A stretch of DNA of 64,000 bases from Thermotogae bacterium (GCA_024233675.1 JACKPH010000001.1:186001-250000); one strand, 5' to 3'; positions 36,674-45,829 are shown, counted from the first letter of the stretch. Translations and numbers: made by a program. Notes: generated by a model not told the origin, from the letters alone.

Positions 36674-38833
36674 ATGAAATCCATTAAAAGGTACATTATG
36701 CTGAATCCTATTATTTTTCTTACACTTTTTTTTGTAATTTCCCTGACTGTTAACTATTTAAGTCTCACGGAAATTTCAAAATCCAAAATTATTGAAGAAA
36801 ATTTAAAAGATCTTAATTCCGGAAAAAAGCTTATAGAAGCATGGGTTGATTCTGCAAAAAAAGAAAATTATATATTATCTCTTTCTTCAGAAGTAAAAAG
36901 CGGAGAATGGGATTATATGAAAAATTATCTTGTTTCTGTAGCAAATAATTCTGAAAATAAATATGCCTTCATAATGTGGATTGACCCCGAAGGCAATTAT
37001 TACGGCACACATGGATTTAACGGTTATATAGGTGACAGGAGTTATTTTACGGAAGCAAAATCAGGTGTTTATAATATTGTTAGTGAAGTTATAAATTCAC
37101 GCTCGATGCAGAAACCCGTTTTTGTTGTTTCCAATCCGGTTTATGACGGAAATAAATTAACCGGTATAATATCAAGTGTTATTTATTCCGATACACTTTT
37201 CGGGAAAGCGGAAGAAGTAAGTCTGAGCAATAGTATTTTTTCTTCTGTAATAAATTCGGAAGGCACTATTATATCTTCAAAAAACAAAAATTTTATTCTT
37301 AATGTTAATCTTAAAGATACTTCTCTGAATTATAAAAATCTTGATAAAGAACTTGAAAATTTAAGCAAATATGATTTAGGTACGGCAAAAATTATTTCTC
37401 CGGAAAATAACCGTCTTTATCTTTTTTACGTTAAAATAGACGGAACTCCCGGATGGGCTCTTCTGAATTTTTTACCTTATTCAGTTTTTACGGATTCTTC
37501 AAATAAAATTTTTATAATTTCATTTTCTGTTTCTCTTATTTTTATCATAATTTTTTCTTTTTATTTATATTTTACAGGAAAAAAGATAAACAAAAATATA
37601 GAAATTCTATCGGAAGATATAAAAATATTTTCAGGAAATAATTATAATATGCAGACTTTACCCGATACCAATATAAAAGAATTTCATTCTATAAATAAAA
37701 ATTATTTAAAAATGACGGAAGAAATATATTCAAACATAGAAGAAATAAATGTAATGAACGAAGATTTGGAAAATACCATAACAGAAAATAAAATTTTAAT
37801 TCAGAAAATATATGACCTTACAAATATTTTCCCTGAAATTATTTCTTTACAGAATAATGATGATTTTCTGAAAAAATTTTTTAATATAATTTATAACTTT
37901 ATATCGGAGTGTGACCGCGGATTCGTTATTTCAAAGAAAAATAAATCACTTAAGTTTATTGATTCCCGCGGATATGATATACATGAAATAAGTTCTGCAG
38001 ATCTTAATTATAATGATTTTCCGGAAGTATCAAAAGTAACTCTTATTCCGTATGAAAAAAATGCTTTTTTTTCTGTTTTTGAACATACAGAAGAGTTTAT
38101 GATAATTCCTATATCATCCGATAAAAACAATTACGGATATATTTATCTTGATATAAAGATGATGAAAAATAAAAAATTTTCCCAGGAATCAGTAAATTTT
38201 GCCGAATATTTCAATAAAATTATAAAAGTATTTTTATCTTTAAACGAATTCAATTCAGAAGAAAGTTCTATACATAAATCTATAATCATCTCCGCTATAA
38301 GAAATATGGATGCGAATGATAATTACGAAAATCAGCATTCCGAAAATGTTGCGAATATTTGTCTGAAAATATCTAAAATTCTTAATTTTTCCGAAGAAAA
38401 AACAAACAGGCTTTACTGGGCAGCTCTCATACATGATTTCGGAAAACTGTTTATAGACAGAAGTATAATTAATAAACCGACAAGATTAACTCCGGATGAA
38501 TACGAAATTGTAAAAACACATTCGGAAATTGCCTATAATATACTGTATGAAAATGAGTCTTTGAGGAATATAGCTCTTTTTGTAAAATATCATCACGAGA
38601 GATACGATGGTAAAGGTTATCCTGAAGGCCTTTCCGGGTTGGATATTCCTCTGGAATCAAGAATTATAGCTGTTGCTGATTCATGGGATTCAATGATACA
38701 GAATAAACCGTATAAAAGAAAAATGACTGAAGAGGAAGCATTAGGAGAAATGATTAATAATTCCGGCAGGCAGTTTGACCCTTTTCTTATTCAGATTTTT
38801 AAAAACAATATAAGTTATATAATAAAAAAGTAA
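36674..38833 (+). CDS. Cache-domain HD-GYP phosphodiesterase
   Basis: A 719-residue membrane protein. A transmembrane helix near residues 10-28 and another near 275-300 bracket a periplasmic dCache-type sensor (GYIGDRSYFTEAKSG and KPVFVVSNPVYDGNKLTGII are typical). A coiled coil and a GAF-like region follow. The last 170 residues are an HD-GYP domain: HSENVA, LIHDFGK, KTHSEIAY, HHERYDGKGYPEGL and ADSWDSM are all present, so hydrolysis of cyclic di-GMP is expected. The ribosome site is GGGGGG. It follows the hybrid kinase on the same strand and is probably part of the same response. Confidence 0.93.
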   Translation: MKSIKRYIMLNPIIFLTLFFVISLTVNYLSLTEISKSKIIEENLKDLNSGKKLIEAWVDSAKKENYILSLSSEVKSGEWDYMKNYLVSVANNSENKYAFIMWIDPEGNYYGTHGFNGYIGDRSYFTEAKSGVYNIVSEVINSRSMQKPVFVVSNPVYDGNKLTGIISSVIYSDTLFGKAEEVSLSNSIFSSVINSEGTIISSKNKNFILNVNLKDTSLNYKNLDKELENLSKYDLGTAKIISPENNRLYLFYVKIDGTPGWALLNFLPYSVFTDSSNKIFIISFSVSLIFIIIFSFYLYFTGKKINKNIEILSEDIKIFSGNNYNMQTLPDTNIKEFHSINKNYLKMTEEIYSNIEEINVMNEDLENTITENKILIQKIYDLTNIFPEIISLQNNDDFLKKFFNIIYNFISECDRGFVISKKNKSLKFIDSRGYDIHEISSADLNYNDFPEVSKVTLIPYEKNAFFSVFEHTEEFMIIPISSDKNNYGYIYLDIKMMKNKKFSQESVNFAEYFNKIIKVFLSLNEFNSEESSIHKSIIISAIRNMDANDNYENQHSENVANICLKISKILNFSEEKTNRLYWAALIHDFGKLFIDRSIINKPTRLTPDEYEIVKTHSEIAYNILYENESLRNIALFVKYHHERYDGKGYPEGLSGLDIPLESRIIAVADSWDSMIQNKPYKRKMTEEEALGEMINNSGRQFDPFLIQIFKNNISYIIKK

Positions 38834-38859
38834 TCCGTTAAAAATCGGATTACTTTTTT
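38825..38859. terminator. Bidirectional terminator
   Basis: AGTAATCCG, 8-base loop, CGGATTACT with T-run. It overlaps the ends of the converging HD-GYP and MerR-fusion genes. Confidence 0.88.
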
Positions 38860-40076
38860 GTGCCGTAAAAATTCCATATAAACATTTTGTCACCCTTAAA
38901 ATGAAAATCTTTATTTTCCTGGGGATTGTCTATATATCCTATATTAGAAGAACTTATTCTATCGAAATATTTCTCAAAAACATTTGTATAAGTATAAAAA
39001 AGAATATTTTGAGGTTTTTTACCTATTTTTTTGGAAATCGTATAAAATGTTTTTGAATTTTCTTCAAAAAAACTATAAGCTCCGTACCATTTACAGTCGT
39101 TTTTAAGGTATTTAACAACACCTTCCACAGGATGATACTCTACTTTAAGTGCCGAACTCAGACTTCCGAAATAATCTATGACAACATCTGCTATTTTTTC
39201 AGAAAACGGTAATTTAAAATAATTTCCGGCTATAAAGATTATATTGATTTCAATTCCTGATTTTTCAATAATATTTTTTACCGATTTTATACTGTTTATA
39301 TTTTCATCTGTCACTATGTAAGTATTTGAACTGTCAAAACAGTTGATTATATTTTTCAGAAAAAGTCCGCTTCCGGTACCTAATTCAAGAAATATTTTAT
39401 TTCTGAAGTCTTCTCTTTTTATTTTTGTTATCATCTTTTCAAGAGAACTGTGCAGTATAGCTATATATTCAGGATTAACATTTTCAATCGTTTCTTTGTA
39501 ATCAGAAAATGTCTTGCCTATTTTTCTTTCTATTCTTTCTGAAGTTTCAAGTATACCGTCATCTATTCTGATTTTATAACCGCATTTACATGTAAGTTCT
39601 CCGGAATAAATTTTATTATTCGTTATACTTGCCGAATTGAGCGTAAGTTCATTACCACAATCAGGACATTGTATGTATCTTAGAAAAAGAACAGGAAATC
39701 CTATTTTCATTTCTTTTTTATTTACTATTTCTTCTATAACTGCTAATTTTTCATGTATTATATTTTTTGAAATTCTCAGATTGCTCTCTTCCGATTCAAT
39801 TTCTTTTAGTTTAGATTTTAATATATCATAATAAACTTCAAGTTCATCACGACTTATCAGATTTGTAATTCTTTTGAGAGATAATATTTTTTGTATTTCG
39901 GTAAGTGTAAATTTAAGTTTTTTCAGTTCTATTATTTCTTTCATTGTTTCAATATTATTTTCATCAAATCTGTACTGATTATTTATTTTTTGAGGATTAA
40001 GAATACCGAGATCTATATAATATCTCACGGTATCGTTTTTTACACTAAATTTTTTCGCAAAATCTCCTATTTTCAT
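38850..40076 (-). CDS. MerR-type regulator fused to zinc ribbon and SAM methyltransferase
   Basis: A 408-residue protein with three parts. Residues 1-70 are a MerR DNA-binding domain (MKIGDFAKKFSVKNDTVRYY, then YRFDENNIETM), followed by a coiled coil to about residue 125. Residues 135-175 are a zinc ribbon, CPDCG and CKCG, like the N-terminus of RlmA-type methyltransferases. The C-terminal half is a class I methyltransferase with motif I FLELGTGSGLF and a motif II/III pattern (TYIVTDENINSIKS, ADVVIDYFGSLSS). The ribosome site is GGAGG before ATG. It diverges from a Nudix gene. The methylated substrate is unknown; small molecule, DNA and rRNA are all possible. Confidence 0.85.
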   Translation of the reverse strand: MKIGDFAKKFSVKNDTVRYYIDLGILNPQKINNQYRFDENNIETMKEIIELKKLKFTLTEIQKILSLKRITNLISRDELEVYYDILKSKLKEIESEESNLRISKNIIHEKLAVIEEIVNKKEMKIGFPVLFLRYIQCPDCGNELTLNSASITNNKIYSGELTCKCGYKIRIDDGILETSERIERKIGKTFSDYKETIENVNPEYIAILHSSLEKMITKIKREDFRNKIFLELGTGSGLFLKNIINCFDSSNTYIVTDENINSIKSVKNIIEKSGIEINIIFIAGNYFKLPFSEKIADVVIDYFGSLSSALKVEYHPVEGVVKYLKNDCKWYGAYSFFEENSKTFYTISKKIGKKPQNILFYTYTNVFEKYFDRISSSNIGYIDNPQENKDFHFKGDKMFIWNFYGTKK

Positions 40077-40111
40077 ATATTCCTCCGATATTAAAAAGAA
40101 AGGATGCTAAC

Positions 40112-40660
40112 ATGATAAATTATAAAGTAAATTACGAAATTTTACAAGTTTTTTTAAAAAATCAGGGTATTAAAATTGAAAATTCAGCTCTTTATAAAAA
40201 TGAATCACAGAAATCAGCTGTTATGTGTTATGCAAAAAATGAATTCAATGAATATCTTTTATTAAAAAGAATAAAAGAACCTTTTTCAGGTTTCCTTGTC
40301 CCTCCGGGAGGTAAGACAGAAAATAACGAATCAGTTGAAGAAGCTATGAAAAGGGAATATATGGAAGAAACAGGATTAGAATTAGACAATATAAAACTTT
40401 CCTGTATTACGACAGAAAACGGACCTGAAAATTATAACTGGATATTATTTATATTCACCGCAGATATTAAAAAATCAGAATTACCCGCATGTAATGAAGG
40501 AGAACTTGTATGGATAGAGGAAAGCTCTCTGAAAAATCAGAATCTTTCCGAAATAGATAAAATGATTTATGATTTTGTATTTTCCGAAAACCGTTATTTT
40601 GTAGATATTTCATATGATAGTGATAAAAATCCGAAAATAAACCGATCAGAAATTGTTTAA
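40112..40660 (+). CDS. Nudix hydrolase
   Basis: A 182-residue protein with a complete Nudix box, GGKTENNESVEEAMKREYME followed by ETGL (Gx5Ex7REUxEExGU). It hydrolyses a nucleoside diphosphate linked to another group, substrate unknown; the short N-terminal extension (about 30 residues) is not part of the core. The ribosome site is AAAGGATG. Its last 15 bases overlap the converging C39/BtrH-like gene. Confidence 0.92.
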   Translation: MINYKVNYEILQVFLKNQGIKIENSALYKNESQKSAVMCYAKNEFNEYLLLKRIKEPFSGFLVPPGGKTENNESVEEAMKREYMEETGLELDNIKLSCITTENGPENYNWILFIFTADIKKSELPACNEGELVWIEESSLKNQNLSEIDKMIYDFVFSENRYFVDISYDSDKNPKINRSEIV

Positions 40661-41602
40661 AATATTTGCGATAATTCCGAAAGATTCATCTTCTGTTTTT
40701 CTTAATTCCGAAAATGTTTTTGCAAGTTTTTCACGGTTAAATATTTTATAATTGCCTTTACCTGTAAAAGGATTTTCATTTGATATCTCCGTGAAAGTTT
40801 CACTTATAAATTTATAGTTTCCGAGAAGTTTATTTTCTATTTTTATTTCTGATGATTTTTCTGAAATTTCTTTTAAATATTGATATATATATTTTTTTGA
40901 TTCAGAATAGACTTTCATACAGTAACAAAATCCGAAATCATTTATAATCCCTCCGGAAAGTGCATTTATTATGTTATCATAAGCTTTAATTCCGCTTCCG
41001 TAATAAGGGGATATGCTGTATTCTCTTTTCCATTCTTTTAAACCGTATTCAAGAGATTCTCTGTATGCTTTTTCTGTATTTATTTCAACAAATCCTTTTA
41101 TATAATGCAGATAAAGATACGGTATATTAGAAACACCGAGATTATCATAAAGAAGCGGGTCTGAATTTCCACCGTAAACATCCTGAATAAAAAAAACCTT
41201 ATCCGAATCATCATAACCGTATATTACTCCGAATTCCAGAACATTGCTCGGAGCCCATGCAATTACGGGAATACCTGCATTTAATGATTTTTTTATTTTT
41301 TCTGTGCTGTTATTTCTGTAATGAATAAAAGTATTGAGTTTACCGTCTGAATATATCTGATCGTATTCTGAAATAATGCCGAGTCTGTCCAGCATATAAA
41401 AATGACTGTTGCCCCAGTCATAAACAGTGGGTCCGCTCGCATCACATTTTGTACTCATAACAAAGTTAAAAGCCATACCTGAAATTCCCATGATTTTATA
41501 ACAATCATAATTCTTAAATCCCGTTGTATCAAGACATACTTTTAAGCTCCCCATGAAAGAATTCCACATTGATATTTTATTTTTAAGATCTATTTTTAAC
41601 AT
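40646..41602 (-). CDS. Putative C39/BtrH-like papain-fold protein
   Basis: A 318-residue soluble protein. The N-terminal 170 residues recall the BtrH N-terminal or peptidase-C39-like fold: FKNYDCYKIMGISGMAFNF near the start (with Cys), then GIPVIAWAP, LEFGVIYGYDD and VFFIQDVYG, in the order Cys, His/Glu-Gly-Val, aromatic-Asp. The His usually found before the Val-Gly-Tyr strand is replaced (LEFGVIYGYD), so catalysis is doubtful. The C-terminal half is helical. It lies three bases downstream of a WYL regulator on the same strand and is probably controlled by it. Function is uncertain. Confidence 0.6.
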   Translation of the reverse strand: MLKIDLKNKISMWNSFMGSLKVCLDTTGFKNYDCYKIMGISGMAFNFVMSTKCDASGPTVYDWGNSHFYMLDRLGIISEYDQIYSDGKLNTFIHYRNNSTEKIKKSLNAGIPVIAWAPSNVLEFGVIYGYDDSDKVFFIQDVYGGNSDPLLYDNLGVSNIPYLYLHYIKGFVEINTEKAYRESLEYGLKEWKREYSISPYYGSGIKAYDNIINALSGGIINDFGFCYCMKVYSESKKYIYQYLKEISEKSSEIKIENKLLGNYKFISETFTEISNENPFTGKGNYKIFNREKLAKTFSELRKTEDESFGIIANILNNF

Positions 41603-41605
41603 ATT

Positions 41606-42511
41606 TTAATCACCGAAACCTTTAAAAATATTTTTTATTACGGAATAAATTTTATTTTTTAACCACAAAGGCTTTTCAATTTCAAAAGGAATACCGATAG
41701 ACATAAGATTTGAAACAAGTTCGGATGAATTATAAAATTCTATTTTATATTTTCTTCCGTTTATTTCGGAAACTCTGTATTTTAAGAGCTTTTTATCAAA
41801 TTCCCTCTCGAAAAGAACAGTTGCTGTATACGGTATTTTATAATTAAAATCAATATGTTTTTCTTTATATCTTTCCGGAAAATAATAACTGCATACATAT
41901 ATTTTTTCATTGGTAAGTTTTATATTTTTTATTCTGTCTATTCTGAAAGTTCTAAGATCTTCTTTCAGATGACAGTAACCTACAAAATAGATCTTACTGC
42001 CTATATTGAATATTTTGTAAGGTGATACTTCTCTTTCGGCACTTTCAAACTTTATATTTAAATAATCAATTTTTATTTTTATTTTATTTTCTATAGCTTC
42101 GCTCAGACTGTTAAAAATGTCTATATTTTCCTTATTTATACTGTAAACCGGGAATTTATTTTTTTCCGCGGTAATTTCTTCATCTCCGAGCATTCTTCTG
42201 AATAATTTTACTATGTTCTGACTGTTTTCGTCCTGAATTTTTGAATATTGTTCACTCAGAAATCTGAGAGCTTCTTTTTCTTCTTTTCCGAGAAAAAAAG
42301 ACGGAAGCATAAAAGTATCATCAGAATAAATATACCCTTTATTTTTTTTTGAATATTCGATAGGAGCCCCGAGCGAATCTTTCATATATTCTATATCCCT
42401 GTAAACCTGTCTTCTGGAAATTTCAAATTTCCCGGATATTTCACTTATATCAGGATAATTTTTACTTTTTATTTTTGTATCTATCCACTGTATTCTGTGA
42501 AAATTACTCAT
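41606..42511 (-). CDS. WYL-domain transcriptional regulator
   Basis: A 301-residue protein with an N-terminal winged helix (PDISEISGKFEISRRQVYRD, residues 19-38) and a central WYL domain, where the usual W-Y-L is seen as KIKIDYLN and IYFVGYCHLKEDLRTFRIDRIKNI. WYL proteins are thought to sense a nucleotide or other small ligand. Start after AAGGTG. It leads an operon with the C39/BtrH-like gene and diverges from a very small ORF; a repeated palindrome lies between. Confidence 0.9.
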   Translation of the reverse strand: MSNFHRIQWIDTKIKSKNYPDISEISGKFEISRRQVYRDIEYMKDSLGAPIEYSKKNKGYIYSDDTFMLPSFFLGKEEKEALRFLSEQYSKIQDENSQNIVKLFRRMLGDEEITAEKNKFPVYSINKENIDIFNSLSEAIENKIKIKIDYLNIKFESAEREVSPYKIFNIGSKIYFVGYCHLKEDLRTFRIDRIKNIKLTNEKIYVCSYYFPERYKEKHIDFNYKIPYTATVLFEREFDKKLLKYRVSEINGRKYKIEFYNSSELVSNLMSIGIPFEIEKPLWLKNKIYSVIKNIFKGFGD

Positions 42512-42528
42512 ATCACACCTTTTTGTTA

Positions 42529-42565
42529 TATAAATTTATACCTGGATTATATCATAAATTTATAC
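42529..42565. promoter_or_regulatory. Repeated palindrome between WYL regulator and small ORF
   Basis: The 12-mer ATAAATTTATAC occurs at 42530-42541 and 42554-42565, 24 bases apart. Each copy contains the palindrome TATAAATTTATA or its core. This is a plausible autoregulatory operator for the WYL protein, although the base composition weakens the argument. Confidence 0.45.
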
Positions 42566-42610
42566 ATTTTTCAAAAAATATGTAGTATACTTATCCGGGA
42601 GGTGATAAAA

Positions 42611-42775
42611 ATATTAAATAAATTCCAGAAACTTGAAATTCTGAAGTCAGAAATACCTTCGGAAGATTTACTTACGGAAATAATAAAGTTGTTAAAAGAA
42701 TTACAGGCTGATTCTGTTTTGGATAATATAGCCGAAAAATGGAATATAGATTTTTCCGAATATTATGATAAATAA
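42611..42775 (+). CDS. Small acidic protein, 54 residues, with probable AUA start
   Basis: An open frame preceded by a strong ribosome site GGGAGGTG (42598-42604). No ATG or TTG follows at the proper distance; the codon six bases after AGGTG is ATA (42611-42613). The only canonical alternative is a GTG inside the ribosome site (42602-42604). The product (LNKFQKLEILKSEIPSEDLL, then a helical and acidic tail ending DFSEYYDK) looks like two amphipathic helices. No family is recognised. It diverges from the WYL regulator and ends one base before the converging MMPL gene. Confidence 0.55.
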   Translation: MLNKFQKLEILKSEIPSEDLLTEIIKLLKELQADSVLDNIAEKWNIDFSEYYDK

Positions 42776-42776
42776 A

Positions 42777-44930
42777 TTACTTCTTATTACCATGTTTTTT
42801 TAAAAGTTCAGGTAAAAGTGTAATACTGAGAAAAGAACTTAATATCATTGATACCCACATAAGTCCTGTTAAATACGTGTGTATAAGGAGTGGTGAAAAA
42901 AGCATTACAGAAAAACCGGCTGAAAGTCCCAAAGCATTTGTAAGTATAGGTCTGAATACGTATTTAAGTGCTTCTTCTTCCGGATTCTGAATTTTTTTAT
43001 TTTTAAAATATCTGTAAAGCGACACATAATGTATTGAATAATCTATTCCTATACCTATTGTAAGACTTGCCATAATACTGGTTATGATACTTAAAGGAAT
43101 TCCTGTGAACCCCATAAACCCGAAAAGCATAACAAGCGTAACAGAAATAGGTACAATAGAAATAAGCGCTATTCTGAGATTTCTCTGAACAGCTACTATT
43201 ATTATAAAAACAAAGAGAACCGCATAGAGCAGGGAAATAACCTGTTCTTTTACTATGCTGTCGTTCATTTCTTTTATAACAAAAGGTATACCGGCAGCAT
43301 ACATACCCGTTTCCGGAATCTTTTCCTCTATATAGTTCATAACCTCATTATTAAAATTTTTAGGAAAAATTACAAGTCTTGAAGTCTTTCCGTCTTCTGA
43401 AATAAAGTTAGAAATTGATTCTTTACTTAAATTTTTCATCATATTGAATATAGCTTTTGAAACAGCTTTGTTTTCAGGATAGTTTTCATTTTTATATATT
43501 GCACTGTTTGCGGATTTTATAATATCGTATACTGATATCACACCGTTTATGTTTTCTGATTTTTTAAGTTCTTCTTCAAGCTCAAGTATTTTTTCTGCCT
43601 GATCATAATCAAGATAATTTTTATCAATATCAAAAACAACAAAAACAGGTATTGTTTTTCCCGATATTTCGTTGATTTTTTCAAATGACTTTCTTACTTC
43701 AGTACTTTTTTTATAAAACGACAGTAAATTGAAGTCTGTTTTTACCATTGACATTCCTAAAAGTCCCGTAAAAATTATAAAAAATGTAATAATATATATT
43801 TTATAACCTCTGAAATATCCGTATTTTTTACCGTTAAAATTTATTTCCTTATTGTGTTTTCTTGGTTTTACATTTATTGTAAATAAAAGTGCCGGTAAAA
43901 ATATCCATGTTGCAATTCCTGCAAAAAGTATTCCCATTGATGCATAAAACCCCATCTGTGAAAGAGCTTCCGACTTTATAAAAACAAGAGATATAAAACC
44001 GGCAATTGTAGTTACCGTTGTTAATATCATCGGTGACCCTACGGCTCTTAACGTTTCCTCAACAGAATAGCTCTTACCCTTCTTTAAATTGTCAAGATAA
44101 TGTGATACGAAATGAAGACCGTCTGCACTTCCCATTACTATTATAAATATAGGAATAATAACTGTTACCATAGATATTTCTTTTATTGTCCAGCCTATAA
44201 ATCCCAGTGTCCACAAAGCTCCAATTATTGCAGGAAACATTGAAAAAAAAGTAGCTTTTATACTTCCAAGCTGCATTCTGAAGAAAAACAAAACTGTTAT
44301 TATTGCAAGAGGCGGAAGAAAAATTATTATTATCATTATATAATCAAATATTTTTACCTGAAGATAAGAATCTCCGGTAACTGTGTAATCATATGAATTT
44401 TTTTCAAATATTCCGTTTATATTATTTATTGTTCCTTTTGTATCAGAACTGTTTCCTGTTATTCCTATATAAACATATGTATCTCCGTCTCTCTTATTTA
44501 TATAACCGTTTTTTTCCATCATATTAAGATAATTCTGAATTTTTGAAAAATCAGAATCCTTAAGATTTTCTGTTTTTATAAGTGATATCCCCACAGGTAT
44601 TACATCAGGAATATTTCCCACAATATTAAGAACTCCTTCGGTATTTTTTATCTCGTCAGTAATTTTCTTAAGATTTTTTATCTTTTCCGTATTAAGATCA
44701 CCGGGTATTTTAATCATATAAGAAATCTGCTGTCCGGAAGGATATTTGGAATTCATTTCATCAAGTTTTTCCATATAAAAAGAATCTTTAGGCATAAAAG
44801 GTGAAAAATCTGTATTTATTCTTATTTTTATTATGCCTAAAATAGAAATGACAACAGAAACAATCACAAAAAGAAGTATATATTTTCTGTTTCTTTCTGA
44901 AAATAGCGTAAATTTTTTATAAAAATCCAT
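42777..44930 (-). CDS. RND superfamily MMPL-type exporter
   Basis: A 717-residue inner-membrane protein of two similar halves. Each half has one helix, a periplasmic loop of about 150-190 residues and a bundle of five helices. Motifs GSADGLHFVSHYLDN in half one and GIGIDYSIHYVSLYRYF in half two are the Asp-bearing helix-4 sequences of the sterol-sensing/MMPL group used in proton relay. A first-loop INTDFSPFMPKDSFY motif is also typical. Members export lipids or hydrophobic molecules. No membrane-fusion partner is nearby. Confidence 0.92.
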   Translation of the reverse strand: MDFYKKFTLFSERNRKYILLFVIVSVVISILGIIKIRINTDFSPFMPKDSFYMEKLDEMNSKYPSGQQISYMIKIPGDLNTEKIKNLKKITDEIKNTEGVLNIVGNIPDVIPVGISLIKTENLKDSDFSKIQNYLNMMEKNGYINKRDGDTYVYIGITGNSSDTKGTINNINGIFEKNSYDYTVTGDSYLQVKIFDYIMIIIIFLPPLAIITVLFFFRMQLGSIKATFFSMFPAIIGALWTLGFIGWTIKEISMVTVIIPIFIIVMGSADGLHFVSHYLDNLKKGKSYSVEETLRAVGSPMILTTVTTIAGFISLVFIKSEALSQMGFYASMGILFAGIATWIFLPALLFTINVKPRKHNKEINFNGKKYGYFRGYKIYIITFFIIFTGLLGMSMVKTDFNLLSFYKKSTEVRKSFEKINEISGKTIPVFVVFDIDKNYLDYDQAEKILELEEELKKSENINGVISVYDIIKSANSAIYKNENYPENKAVSKAIFNMMKNLSKESISNFISEDGKTSRLVIFPKNFNNEVMNYIEEKIPETGMYAAGIPFVIKEMNDSIVKEQVISLLYAVLFVFIIIVAVQRNLRIALISIVPISVTLVMLFGFMGFTGIPLSIITSIMASLTIGIGIDYSIHYVSLYRYFKNKKIQNPEEEALKYVFRPILTNALGLSAGFSVMLFSPLLIHTYLTGLMWVSMILSSFLSITLLPELLKKHGNKK

Positions 44931-44986
44931 AAACTCACCTCATAAGAATGTATAATTTATACAAAGTATATTTTTAGGAGTGAAAA

Positions 44987-45829
44987 ATGAAGAAAAGATT
45001 TAAAAAAATTTATGTTGAAATAACAAATTACTGTGATATGAACTGTCCTTTCTGTAAAAAAGATAATCGTTCTTTTAAAACGATGACAAAAGAAAATTTT
45101 AATGAAATTCTTGAAAAAACAGCAGATTTTACTGACTATTATAATCTTTACGTAAAAGGTGAACCGCTTATTCACAAAGATTTAGATGATATAACAGAAA
45201 TGCTGTGGAAAAAAAATAAAAATACTGTATTATCAACAAACGGTTTTAATATAAAAGAAAAAACAGAAAATCTCAGAATGCTTGATAAAATATACAGAAT
45301 AAATATATCTCTTCACAGCTTTACTTATGATAATATATATAAAAAATCTTTAGATTCTTATCTGAAAGAAATTTTGGATTTCATAACACTTTATAAAAAT
45401 AAATTTTATATCTCACTTCGCCTATGGAATCAAAACGTTGAAAATTCAAATAAAGAAATTTTGGATTTTTTCAGAACTATTTATAATTTTACACCGGAAA
45501 ATGTAACAAATTCCATAAAAATATCCGATAAATTATATTTTAATTTTGACAGCCGCTTCGAATGGCCTTCAGCAGAATCATCTCATTTCACTGAAAAAGG
45601 TTTTTGTTACGGGCTGAGAGATCATATAGCTGTTTTAAGTGACGGAAAAGTTGTTCCGTGCTGCCTCGACAGTGACGGTATAATCAATCTCGGTAATTTA
45701 TACAGAGAAAATTTTTCTGATATACTTAATAACAAAAGAACTTTAAAAATATACAACGGTTTTTCTTCCGGAAATGCTGTTGAATTACTTTGTAAAAAAT
45801 GTTCCTTTAAAGATCACCTAAGAAAATAA
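44987..45829 (+). CDS. Radical SAM protein with SPASM-like C-terminus
   Basis: A 280-residue enzyme. Cys16, Cys20 and Cys23 in NYCDMNCPFCKK form the CX3CX2C site for the iron-sulfur cluster that cleaves S-adenosylmethionine, and LSTNGF matches the SAM-contact strand. The C-terminal segment has GFCYGLRD, KVVPCCLDSDG and LCKKCSF, a shortened SPASM-type pattern binding one more cluster. Such enzymes modify peptides or proteins, or mature other enzymes. No peptide substrate gene is evident beside it. The ribosome site is AGGAGTG. Confidence 0.9.
   Translation: MKKRFKKIYVEITNYCDMNCPFCKKDNRSFKTMTKENFNEILEKTADFTDYYNLYVKGEPLIHKDLDDITEMLWKKNKNTVLSTNGFNIKEKTENLRMLDKIYRINISLHSFTYDNIYKKSLDSYLKEILDFITLYKNKFYISLRLWNQNVENSNKEILDFFRTIYNFTPENVTNSIKISDKLYFNFDSRFEWPSAESSHFTEKGFCYGLRDHIAVLSDGKVVPCCLDSDGIINLGNLYRENFSDILNNKRTLKIYNGFSSGNAVELLCKKCSFKDHLRK

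Noticed and set aside
42602..42604. GTG as start of the small ORF near 42.6 kb
   Set aside because: It lies inside the ribosome site itself, so the site would have no spacer; other genes here keep five to six bases.
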